Source: Cryptomeria japonica (taxonomy: Eukaryota > Streptophyta > Pinopsida > Cupressales > Cupressaceae). Taken from it: a DNA stretch of 60,000 nucleotides. The DNA is taken from NCBI RefSeq assembly GCF_030272615.1, contig NC_081414.1, positions 526,549,137-526,609,136 on the forward strand, written 5' to 3'. This document shows, piece by piece, positions 35,616 through 46,333 of this stretch. Position 1 is the first letter of the stretch; each line of letters begins with the position of its first letter. A model generated the notes under the pieces. That model searched no databases, had not been told where the DNA came from, and worked only from the letters and a program-made list of their open reading frames with translations. A program made the position numbers and the translations under genes.

Positions 35616-38600
35616 TGTTGGGACTCATAAAATTTGAGTCAATTTGAGAGGCCCATTTCAAAATTTTGCCTCTGCATTTTCAGAAAGGTATCTAATCTCA
35701 TTCACATGGCCTAGTTTGAAGAAGGGTAAAATGGAGCCAGTTGATTATCAAGGGGTAAGGCTTTGGAAGCTCATTTAGCCTATGCAATGCTCAACAACTT
35801 TCAGAATTCAGTTTGGATCAATTTGTTAAGTACCCATCTCAAGGGGTGAGCTGAAAGTCCATCATAGAAGCAAATGCAGATTTTATTAAATGACCTAATT
35901 TGAGCGCCTATAACTTTTGCCCAGTAGATCATCATATTGAAATTTAAAATGCATTGATTTCTATGCATATAGATGAGTCCACATGCCAAGTTTCAAGTCT
36001 TTATGAATCTGTTTGATCAATTTTCCAAGATGATTTCTTGAGCCACTTCATTCTTTTCTTCATTTTCATTGCTACATCTTTTTAAGTGGCTATTTTCATG
36101 AGCTCACCATTTGCACCCTATCAGTTTCCCAGTCGAACTGAGCATTCCAAGGTCTTCTTTGTACTTCAAGATATCTATGCCCAGATTTAGGGATCTACAG
36201 AGATCGTTTGATATTTTTAAGAAAGGCATTTTGAGCTCCCTGCGCATTGATTTCATCAGGTTCATAGTGCTGACAGAGCCAAATTGTCATCTTTGACTGT
36301 TAATATTTCTTCACCCAGGATTTGTCTTGAGAAATGGTTGGGTAGAGTGAATGCTTATATATCAGATAGTATGCCTGTCAGTTTGCGAAGTCCAGCAAGG
36401 TGTTTTGACCAGTTTTAAAATTGCATCTTTGGGTTTAAATGCGAAAATGTGGTGCAAGCACCTGAAAGTTGCAAAACTCGGTTTAATGATCAGAAAACTA
36501 TGTCGATCAAATCCAGAGGCATGTTCAAGGTGCCTAAGGCATTTCAAAGGTCAGTTGCATGAAAACAAAAAAAAATTTAGTCGGACCCACTTTGGGGCCC
36601 GACCTGGCTCATGCCCTTGCAGTGTTGGTTTTATGGCGAAAATGTTCTTAGTACATGACATCATGATGCATAAAGATATGGAGATTAAAGAAGATGATGT
36701 TACTTTTGATTCATCAGATATGGGATTACATAGTAATGTTACTATAAATTCTTGTAGAATATATAGAAATGTGGACTTGGGGATTGTAAAGCTTCAAAAT
36801 CTAATTTCTTCTGAGGTGCTTATTGATGGATAATTGTAGGGAAAAGATGAACAAATTGACCTTGAAAATGGGAGCTCAATATCCACAGCGTGTTCCTCTT
36901 CAATTTTCTCTTGGAGAAGGTATTCATTGTGTGTGGGAGATTGTTCATTTGACTTGCCAGTTATGTTGGGGGCTGATGCCTTTAAGAGCTGATATATATA
37001 TTCCTCATATGTTTGATCTTCTTTAGAGGTTCTATTGAAGTACACTAGATAAGAGAAAAGGCAACATAAACCATTAACAATGCATATTGGCAGGTTTAAG
37101 CCAAATCTTCCTCCTTCCTGCCACTTGACATGTGGAAATGGCAATAGAAACTTTCAAGCAAATGCACAGGCAAGTGTAATGCAAAGCCCTGGTCCCCCTC
37201 TGCATGGTGTTTGCAGGGGCATTTAGAAACTATTTCAGGCAAATGCAATGGCAGGTGTATTGCCAAGAAATTCTCCTTGCCTGCGTGTTGTGTTGAAAAG
37301 GCATTAGAATTTTCAAACAAAAGCAAATACCCTCTCTTCCCTGCATGGTATGTGGAGCAGGAGTTGAAAAATTTTAGGCAAAAGCACTTGGCAGGTGTTA
37401 AACCAAATTCCATAACCTTTTCTAGCCTCTCCCCCTGCGTGAAGTTTGGTGGCACTTGGTATGGCATTTGAGCAGTTTTAAAAAAACTGAAAAACAACTT
37501 GCACTTGGTAGGTGTGGTCTCCTCCCTTGTGGTGCATGATAGATAAAAGGAGATGAAACCTCTGTCAACATCCTCCCCTACATGGAATGGCGTGGCATGT
37601 GAAGGCAACAGAAAGTCTCAAATCAAATGCAATGACAGGTGTAAGCCAAATTCCACGGACTCTGCCAACGTCCTCCCTGCAAATGGAGTGGGCAATATGA
37701 ACTTTCAAAACAATGCAGTCTGCAGGTGTGAGGCATTTTCCTCCTGAAGATCACGTGGTAGAAAAGAAAAACAAGAAAATTCAAACAAATGCACTTTGCA
37801 AACCAACGCGCCATTAAAACCTTCACAAAGAGGTAAAACCAGGTAAAGTAATTATCCCACATTGCCTAGGCGTTGGAGAATTTTGGTATTTAAAAGAAAG
37901 GCTACACACAATCATAGTGCCAAAGCCTTGAGGCTTTTGACACAAGGTGTTGGATCAGCGCCCAATGGACCCCATGCATGTGTGCACAATTTTTGAGGCA
38001 ATGATGACCTAGTTGGCGACCAGGTGAACCCCATATGTGCACGGTTCCCAAGGTAAGAGAGTTTTGTAGTGGAAGGGTGAGTTAACGAGTTTGCAAGTTC
38101 GAGGACGATCAATGGTGGTCGTTGATTCGCAATGCGAAGTTATCCGAAAGTTACCCATCACCAAACAAACAAAAAGCACGTGCAGAAAGGGCATGTTAAA
38201 GATTGAGCAAGTTGAAGTCGATCAGACGGTGGTCACTGAGTCGTAAAGCGAAGATGCTCGAAGGTTACCCTTCGTGAAACAGAGATCGATGAGCTGGCAG
38301 GTCCGGGTGGCATGTGAGCTAGTGGGTTTGAGTGAGGTGGCGCTGAGATGGTGATGAGTTGGCAGGTCTCGTGGCAGTCCGGTGGCAGACAAGTGGTGGT
38401 CCGCAAGCCGGTAAGATGGAGCTGAGGTGGTAGGTCTAGGTGGCAAACAGTGGACCCTGCGAGTGAATCATAGACCACCACATGGCAGGGCGCAGCTCCA
38501 AAATTAGGCGAAAAATCAAAATTAAATGCATAGTTCAGACTATAGAGAAAAATGAAAAATTTAAATGATGGGCTCACCTTGAGTGATTAAGTCGCCTGGG

Positions 38601-39694
38601 GGGCATTTTTTGTCCAAACATAGAAGTATTATATACCGTCGAAAATCTCTCAAGATGAGGAATTTAGTCATGCAATTTGTTTCAACAAACATTAGATATT
38701 TTGAAAGCAGTTTCATGGGAAGAAAAGGAAATATTTTTCAGTTAGGGAAAAAGGGACACTTGGCAATCTCAGATGCATTTTGGTCTTTTCCCCCCTCCTT
38801 CATATTCCCATTTCTTCTCAATTGTAAGGGTTCCAAAATTTTGGAGAAATGCTCCAGATTTTCATGGTTTCCAGTTCTGAGTTTTCTTCAAGATTGTACA
38901 TGGCAATGTCCTTTTCCAGAGAATAGAGTATGAATCAAGCTATAGGTGTTTCTAATTGCAAGTTTTTATGTATGTAAGGCATGCATAAATTTGCACAGAA
39001 ATTGTCTCTGAAGTGTACTATCATTTTATTCAAATCAGATCCTTAAGGAGGATCAAGTTTGTCATGAGCAGTTGTGTCTGTGAGTGTAATGTTTGCTTGT
39101 AGGTAATCTTTCAAGGAGGATTTTAAACTCTGTGAGAAAATATTAATAAAATAGGGTTCGTGTTTTAGATTTGACATTTTCTATGAATGAGCTGAGTAAT
39201 GCATTTATATAAGGCATTAATGCAGGAATACTTAAGGATGAAGATGGACTTGCAGTAGAAGTTTTCATCTATAGTTTGATGTATGACTTTGTTTCCCTTG
39301 GATAAGGAACTAATCTTGCAATTAAGGGGATTCTCAAACAATTTAAAATCCAATCAGAATATCTTTTGTTTTTTGTTCTGTGGTAGAGTTCCATCCATCT
39401 CATGATTCAAACATTGTTGAGTTGTCAATGTAGATTTAGCCTATCTACAATACCCTCCTTGTTTTTGAACCTTTCATGAGATCTATATGCTTTTATTGAT
39501 GTTGTCATAAGTGTGTAATGGGTTTAATTTTAAGCATCAAAGGTATACCCGCCTATGTTTTGCAGAGCCTAAAGAGTAGAAGGATTCATATCCTTGTTAT
39601 GTTGTCCAAGCCCTGAAGTTTTCATAGATTTAAATTGGATATTTCATAGATCAATTGTAGTTGTACTTGGGTTAACCAGTTTTGGTGAACAACA
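35616..39694 (+). repeat. 5' LTR of element C (4079 bp)
   Basis: The left 1.1 kb is repeated at 43185-44490. A TATA-like TATATAT is at 36356-36362, with the same string in the 3' copy near 44136-44144. Inside are degenerate 80-90 bp repeats (37080-37760) and a duplicated unit of about 115 bp near 38100-38280 (TGGTGGTCGTTGATTCG / GGTGGTCACTGAGTCG). It ends GAACAACA just before the PBS. LTRs above 4 kb are long but known in plants. Confidence 0.88.
37080..37760. repeat. Degenerate 80-90 bp repeats inside the LTR of element C
   Basis: The recurring phrase GGCAGGTGTNANGCCAAATTCC lies near 37090, 37168, 37250, 37390, 37508, 37634 and 37721, with interleaved CCCTGCNTGG and AACTTTCAAACAAATGCA segments. 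Confidence 0.65.
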
Positions 39695-39698
39695 AAAA

Positions 39699-39716
39699 TG
39701 GCGACTCCGCTGGGGA
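39699..39716 (+). other. Primer-binding site of element C
   Basis: TGGCGACTCCGCTGGGGA lies four bases after the LTR end. This is a site type seen in plant gypsy/Tat-like elements. The donor tRNA is not assigned here. Confidence 0.8.
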
Positions 39717-40680
39717 GCTGAATAGAAATTGCATAATTTCATCCAGTTAGTCAGTCCATTGAGATTGCACAGAGTTGAAAATGTCTTTTATGGTTGAGGG
39801 ATTTAGTGTTATGTTTTGAGGTTGTGATGGTGTTGTCTGCTACCAGAGAAAGTTTCTTGTGAAGAATTGAAAAGTATATATTGTTGAGAGTTGCAAGAAG
39901 TCCTTGCAGTTGTATGCAAATTTTTCCCCAATTCCTTATTGGGTGGCGATTCCATGGTTCATACCAGTGTTGAATGTCTGTGCAATTACTATTGCATAAG
40001 GTTTTATAGTTTGATATATAGTGCAGAGATATGGGTTATCACTGCTAATGCAGATTTACACATAAATTCTTCATCATAGAAGTTTGATAAGAAAGTTTAG
40101 TAGAAATATACACATAGATTTGGTGTTAATTTCCTAAATCCATATGTTTATGGCCTGGAAGAGTGTTTATTGCAATAGATTTGAAGAAGGGTGAGTAACG
40201 AATTGTAGGAGAGCAACTATGCAAGAGGTGGTGACTTTGAGGTAAAAGACCATGCTGAAAGTTGAAGTTAATCTTCAGATCTACAAGAGTTTATGGCTGC
40301 AAATTATCCAGGCACGGTTAGATATTTCAATACATTAAACGTGTTTTGCGGTATTTGAAAAGAGCAAAATAGTTTCCCTATCTAATGTTTTCCACTTATT
40401 GAAAGGGAAGAAGATTAAATATATTTGCATATTCAAAGTGTTGTAAGTTTCAATCTTATATGTTTTCTTGTGATATGCAAATATCCATGAGCTTTATGTC
40501 AAAAAGTGAAGAAGATAAATCTATAGCTTGATATATTTGTAAGTTGTTGAATTTTTGTGTGGGGTTGTGTATGAAGTTTGAGAAGTCACAATGTGTAGTC
40601 AATTATTTCAGCCCCAATTTTATTCACATATGACCATGTCCAGTAAACTAGAACAACCATGTTATAAGAGAAGTTAAAAA

Positions 40681-41417
40681 ATGAACTATTATGTTGCTCT
40701 GAATTTCAAAGATATTGCGGGTTACCCAAATCTTATACCAACAGAAATTAGAAAGAATTTGCCAATATTTAGTGGGAAGAAATCAGAATCAGCATGTCAA
40801 CATTTGAAAATATTTTCAGACTTGATGGGAGATTTTGAAGTTTGTCAAGAAGATGTGTGCATATAAATTATTTGTCCAGTCACTGAAAGAGGATGCAAGG
40901 GATTGGTTCTCTTTTTCACCAGCAAATTGTATTTCCTCATGGGATGAATTAACAGATGACTTTATGGCCCAATTTGCTAAACAAAGTGAGTGATTATGAT
41001 ATGTTGAGAGAATTCATGTACATACAAATCAGGGAAGATGAATTGGTACTAGCATTTAATATTAGATTTCCACAAATATTGTCTAATATTTCCAGCAAGT
41101 ATAAATTTAATGATGGAGCATGCTTGGAGATTTATATGAGTGCTTTTGATGAGAATATGGGTATCTTATTAAGAGACAAGGAACCCAAAACTTTGCTTGA
41201 AGCTTGTAACATAGATAGGGACATTGACAACAATTTAAAATTTGGGATCTCAAAGAGATTTTCATCTGCTATTGTTTCTTGTCCAAACACCTTCAATGGT
41301 GAAAGTAAATGTGAAGCTGAGCAAAACATTCCTTGTCAAAGTGTGTCAAGTTTTTCTATTCAAAATGGTCTTGCTGATATATGTGATTCAAATTTAAATG
41401 AGAGTCAGGACCTTTAA
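40681..41417 (+). pseudogene. gag-like gene of element C, frameshifted
   Basis: ATG 40681 opens MNYYVALNFKDIAGYPN. The capsid-like order follows: LPIFSGKKSESACQHLKIF, then after a one-base shift near 40866 LKEDARDWFSFSP and SSWDELTDDFMAQFAKQ, then after a second shift near 40985 YDMLREFMYIQIREDELVLAF and RDKEPKTLLEACNIDRDI. This is the retrotrans_gag pattern (ARDWF..L, W.EL...F...F). No zinc knuckle was seen. The last frame ends at TAA 41415-41417, which overlaps the ATG of ORF2. Confidence 0.7.
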
Positions 41418-42952
41418 TGTCAATGTCGATTGTCTCTTACAGTAGTGATGGAATAATCAATGGGAAGTTTTGTGATAATGTTGTTACAGAGATAGATATA
41501 TATAAAGGATATGTACCATTTCATTTTTATGTCGGTTATGCTAACTATGTGGCTGAAAATTATGAAGTTAATCATGCATCTCCCAAGGAAAATGATAATG
41601 ATACAATGTGTTCAAACAAAGAAGTTGTAAATCAGCCCATGATTTTTTCACATAAGGATGTGCAATATGATGTAAATCAGGATTTGATGAAGTCAGATAA
41701 ATTTGAAAGTGGAATTGTGAATGATGTTAATGGTGTTTTCAATACAAGTATACCCAGTGATGAATGTGTTTCAAAATGGAGTGGTGTTGTTGTTTATGAG
41801 GACACTGAGTTTGATTTTCAGCACCTTGAAGGTATACGAATGAACAATGAAGATCAATTTCAAAATAAGAGTGATCTTGACACAAGTTATTCATTTTCTT
41901 ATGATCAGCAAATGAATGTCAGTCAAGCAGCTGAGGATACCTATGAGAATTCTTATTATTCATCTTGTGAAGATGATATAAGAGGAGACCAAGTTATATA
42001 TCTAAGTCATGAATATGAAAATGAAAGTATTTTCCAAGATAAAAACATATGTGAAAATGAAGATAATATTTCATTTTCAGATTTAAATGAACCTATATTT
42101 GAATGGTTTCAAAGTTTGACATACCATGAAGAAGATGTGAATGTTGATGGTATGCTTGAACTAGATATGGAGTTCTTTGCCTTTGATATAAACGTTCATA
42201 GTGTTGATGTCATTGATGAAAATGTAGAAGTTTCCTCTTCTATTGAATAAGTTTTTGATAATGGTGAAGTTCCAAACAGCAGTACCATGTGTTGTAAAAA
42301 ATTACTTCATGATGAAGATAAGAGGCATGGGCTATGTGATGATTATTTCAGACCACAAATGGAAGTGTTTTAGGTGGATGTAAGTTTGAATGAGAATGAC
42401 TTAGCTGAGGATTTGCTTCAGCCAGAGGTATGCATTCTTTTTCATGAATGGGATATTGAGAATGTTGATGTATTGAGTTTGATGAACGGGGATAATATAA
42501 AGTGTGGTCAGCATAGTGAAGTACCACATCTGGATCAAAATGTTTATGTTCCTTGTTTGTATCAATCGGTTATTAATGTCCCTCATTCTATAAATTTAAA
42601 TGATAGCAAGGTAAGTGCTGATGAGAGTTACAATGTTGAAAATGAATTTTTTATTTTTGAAATTCGGCATGATGATGCCCTTTCAAAGGATAGAGTTGAT
42701 TGGGATAGTAAAATGTATGGAAGCTTGTGGGAAGGTCTCTATAGTGATTTGTCTGATGTTTTTACTTTGGTTGAAGTAGTGTGTGGCTATAAAGTTCAAA
42801 ATCAAGCAAAAGCTGTGCACACTAGCTGTTGTAGTAATGAGATGAAAGGGGTTGATTATAAGGATTATGCTCAGTTGTTGATGAAAGGTACCTTTGTTTG
42901 GATCATGACATCAGGTGATGAGAATCAAATTTTTGACAAAGGTAAATGCTAA
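41417..42952 (+). pseudogene. Acidic ORF2 of element C, unknown function
   Basis: It starts MSMSIVSYSSDGIINGK at an ATG overlapping the gag stop (TAATG). One frame runs 41417-42952 (511 codons) with two stops, TAA at 42248 and TAG at 42371, each one transition from a Gln codon. The product is strongly acidic, rich in Asp, Glu, Asn and Ser (for example SSCEDDIRGDQVIYLSHEYE), with few basic residues and no recognised domain, transmembrane segment or zinc finger. Its place directly behind gag, where protease would be expected, suggests an element-encoded accessory protein or the C-terminal part of a Gag polyprotein. It keeps its frame much better than gag does. Confidence 0.55.
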
Positions 42953-43184
42953 GATTTTTTGGAGCAAGTTTATAATCAGTTGTAAGTATGTTTGTACATA
43001 TTGTATAGTTGTTTTGCTTTCAGTTGTGTGGTTTTCAATAAGGTACCCTTTTGTTTGGGTAGAATAAGGAACCCTTTGTTTTTGAGGAGAGAAGAGAAGT
43101 TTTCCATTTTTGGGTGGTCTGCTCTATCGTAGATTCTAAATTCTTGTGTTGATCTTGCAATCAACCATCCCCAATAAGAGCCGA

Positions 43185-44490
43185 TGTTGGGACTCCTAAA
43201 AATTTGAGTCAATTTGAGAGGCCCATTTCAAAATTTTGCATTTGCATTTTCAGGAAGGCACCTAATCTCATTCAGATGGCCTATTTTGAAGAAGGGTAAA
43301 ATGGGGCCAGTTGATTATCAAGGGGTAAGGATTGGGAAATGTTTCCTATACCTTTCATTTCTCCTATGAAGTGTTTTGCAACTTTCAGAATTCAATTTGG
43401 ATCAATTTATCAGATACCCATTGCAAGGGGTGGACTGAAAGTTGTTCTAGGTGCAAATGTAGATTTTATTAAATAACCTAATTTGAGCGCCTATAACTTT
43501 TGCCCAATTGAGTGTCATGTTGAAATTGAAAATACATTGAAATGTATGCATATAGGTGAGTCTACATGCCAAATTTCAAGTCCCTATGAATCCATCTGCT
43601 CAGTTTGGTAAGCCCAATCCGTTTGCAATTTGTATTGTTTGTATAGGACCCTGTTTAAACAGCTAGTCAGAGCACCACTTTGCACATGTGTAAAAAATGC
43701 CCAGTTAAGTGTTATATCAGAATATTTATTCCAGGGTATTGCTGGTATAAAAGAAAAGCTATGTTTCCAGTTTGAAGCCCCTGCCAATGTGTTTGATCAG
43801 TTTTCCAAGATGGTTTCTTGAGGTGCTTTATTCAGTTTTCTCCACTTTCGTTGTTGCATCAGTTAAAGCGGCTATTTTCATGAGCTCACCATTTGCACCC
43901 AGTCAGCCTTTTGGTCAAATTGAGCATTCTAAGGTCTTCTTTGTACTTCAAGGTATCTATGCCCCAAATTTGGGGATCTACAGAGATCGTTTGATATTTT
44001 TAAGAAAGGCATTTTGAGCTCCCTGCGCATTGATTTCATCAGGTTCATAGTGCTGACAGAGCCAAGTTGTCATCTTTGACCGTTAATATTTCTTCATCAG
44101 GGATTTGTCTTGAGAAACAGTTTGGCAAAGTGAATACTTATATATCAGACAATATGCCTATCAGTTTGCGAAGTCTGGCAAGGTGTTTTGACCAGTTTTA
44201 AAATTGCATCTCGAAGTTGCAAAACTCAGTTTAATGATTAGAAAACTATGTCGATCAACTCCAGAGGCATGTTCAAGGTGCCTAAGGCATTTCAAAGGTC
44301 AGTTGCATGAAAACAAAAAAAAATTTAGTCGGACCCACTTTGGGGCCCGACCTGGCTCATGCCCTTGCAGTGTTGGTTTTATGGCAAAAATGTTCTTAGT
44401 ACAAGACATCATGATGCATAAAGATATGGAGATTAAAGAAGATGATGTTACTTTTGATTCATCAGATATGGGATTACGTAGTAATGTTAC
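43185..44490 (+). repeat. 3' LTR of element C, first 1.3 kb, interrupted by element D
   Basis: It aligns with 35616-36745. Relative to the 5' LTR it has about 190 extra bases (about 43590-43790) and lacks about 38 bases near 44212. The alignment stops exactly where element D's LTR starts at 44491; the bases before it (44486-44490, GTTAC) are the expected left TSD of D. Confidence 0.88.
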
Positions 44491-44981
44491 TGATGCTCTA
44501 CAAAATGGGGCAAGGTTAGACTAAAACCTGTGGTCGTATAACACACAAAAACAAAGAAACAAAGGCAAACATTAGTGTTAATCAACCAAAAACTAGTCTA
44601 AGCAGGCATACCAAGAGAGACACTAAAAACAAAGTAAAGCATTTAACTATGAATATAAATGCAAGAAGACATCTCCAAATGCCTTCTGCCATTCTCTTAG
44701 CTCCTCCTCCCTTGTTCCTCTCCTCTCCAAGTTCCAAATTAGTGTAGCTCTCAGCAGCTTTTTGCACTATGGATGCTTATGGAGGTTCAAGATTGTAGAT
44801 GATTATGAAAAGTATGCAAATGCAAGCTTAATAACCAAATAAGGATGAGTTATCTAAATGCTATTTGCTAATTTTAACCAAAAGAGTGAATATGAGTAAG
44901 ATATGCTAAATGCTCTCTAAAATTCTCTATAGCTTAGATGCATACAAGTTTGCAGGATCTGGATTGCGAAGAAATAAGCTC

Positions 44982-44989
44982 TATTTATA
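44982..44989 (-). promoter_or_regulatory. Putative TATA box in LTR of element D
   Basis: The minus strand reads CCTATAAATAGAGC, about 930 bases into the LTR. In the 5' LTR copy outside the window this would drive gag-pol. Confidence 0.5.
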
Positions 44990-45559
44990 GGAAAAATGGA
45001 GCAATGGATGGTTGAGATTGAGTAATCTAAAGAAGGGTCGGGATTGAATGGTATTCAATCCATGTGAGGGCTTTCAACCCAATCCCAAGATGACAAGTGT
45101 CAATATGAGATAGGTTGAGAGGAAAGGGAATAAGCATTAAATGCTTGACATGACATGAAAGTTAACTTAGGAGTTAAGGTCAAGGTTGGGTTGAGTGATT
45201 AAATTCTTTATTCAAAGAATAAAGCTTTTATCCAATGGATAAACTCTTGTGCAAAGGTAAAAGGGATAACCATGGTCAAAGCAATAAATGCTTGAGGAGA
45301 CACATGAGTCACATGAGGGTTGAGTTAGGGGTTAACCATAAATGGTCATGTAAGAGCCATAAGTGGTTTGAAAGACTTTAGAGGTTTATTTGTTGAACAC
45401 ACAAGGCATTTAATGTTTTTCAAAGACTTTGAAGTCTTTGAGAAGTGACTCCAAGTTGCTTAGGAATGTGACAATAATTAGGGGATGGATTAGGTTAATT
45501 AGGAAGGGTTTAGAAGAATCTAGAAGGGAGTCAGGATTGCAAGTGGGTTTGGTGGGTGA

Positions 45560-45900
45560 GGGAAAATAGAATTTAATTAAAATAAAATTAATTTATTTCA
45601 ACTTGTGGTTGCAACCTGGATTTGTACGAAAATGAAAGTGGGGGGGATTTTATGATTTAAATAAATGTTTTATTTAATTTGTTTAAAAGAAGAAAGGGGA
45701 TTAAATTGAATAAATAGAATTTATTCATTTAATTGATTGTGAATTTTGGTTTAATGAATTAATTAAAATAAATTGAATAATTTATTTAATTAATAGGAGA
45801 ATGATTTGAAAATTAATTAATTAAATATTAATTTAATTAACTGATGGCTAGTGGGTTTTTAATCAAATAAATAACAAATATTCATTTAATTAAAATGGAC
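45560..45900. repeat. Six AT-rich hairpins in U3 of element D
   Basis: Consecutive TTTAATTAAAATAAA..TTTATTTAATTAA-type inverted repeats occupy the same U3 position as in the LTR of element A. Confidence 0.75.
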
Positions 45901-45917
45901 AGATTTATGTGACTGCA

Positions 45918-45930
45918 TTTGCCCCTCTTT
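45918..45930 (-). other. Polypurine tract of element D
   Basis: The minus strand reads AAAGAGGGGCAAA directly before the LTR start TGCAGTCAC. Confidence 0.85.
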
Positions 45931-46333
45931 GAGACGGTGCAGTTTATCGCATCATTTCAAAGAAAGAAAAAAAATAGGTGTGAATAAATGTCCCATAAAA
46001 TATTAATTTAATGGGTGGTATGCCCCCTTGAGAGATGGGCCCAATTTTTTTGAAAAATCGGGCGATCTCTCAAAAAAGAATGAAAATTGGCAGGGTGGTA
46101 GAAGAGAAGATTTTAGCAATGTTGGTGAAAAATAGAAGAAATCGGAGATTAAATGAAGAAATGGGAGGCTCGGGAAGTTCATGGGGACCACGGCAATCAA
46201 CGGGGGAAAATTAGGGTTATGACAAAGGGTGTATATGGGGAGGAAGGGGTGAAAACAAGCTCATTTGCATTCGCGTTCATAGAGAAATTTGAGCTCTGAT
46301 AGTGACCTTTTGGAAGAGTAAGTAGCAGTCAGG

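Larger units (their letters stand above)
35616..44490 (+). mobile_element. Element C: non-autonomous LTR retrotransposon with 4.1 kb LTRs; 3' LTR interrupted by element D
   Basis: The 5' LTR 35616-39694 has perfect 5-bp inverted ends TGTTG/CAACA. A PBS follows at 39699-39716. The internal region is only about 3.5 kb (39695-43184) and carries a decayed gag and an acidic ORF2; protease, RT, RNase H and integrase are absent. The 3' LTR starts at 43185 with TGTTGGGACTC and matches the 5' LTR until 44490, where element D begins. GGTCA (35611-35615) lies outside the 5' LTR; the other TSD copy lies beyond element D. Confidence 0.88.
44491..45917 (-). repeat. 3' LTR of element D (1427 bp)
   Basis: The plus strand starts TGATGCTCTACAAAATGGGG, matching 59846 onward, and ends GTGACTGCA at the PPT. 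A minus-strand TATA box, TATAAATAGAGC, is at 44978-44989. U3 (45917 leftward) carries about six AT-rich inverted repeats (45560-45900). Confidence 0.92.
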
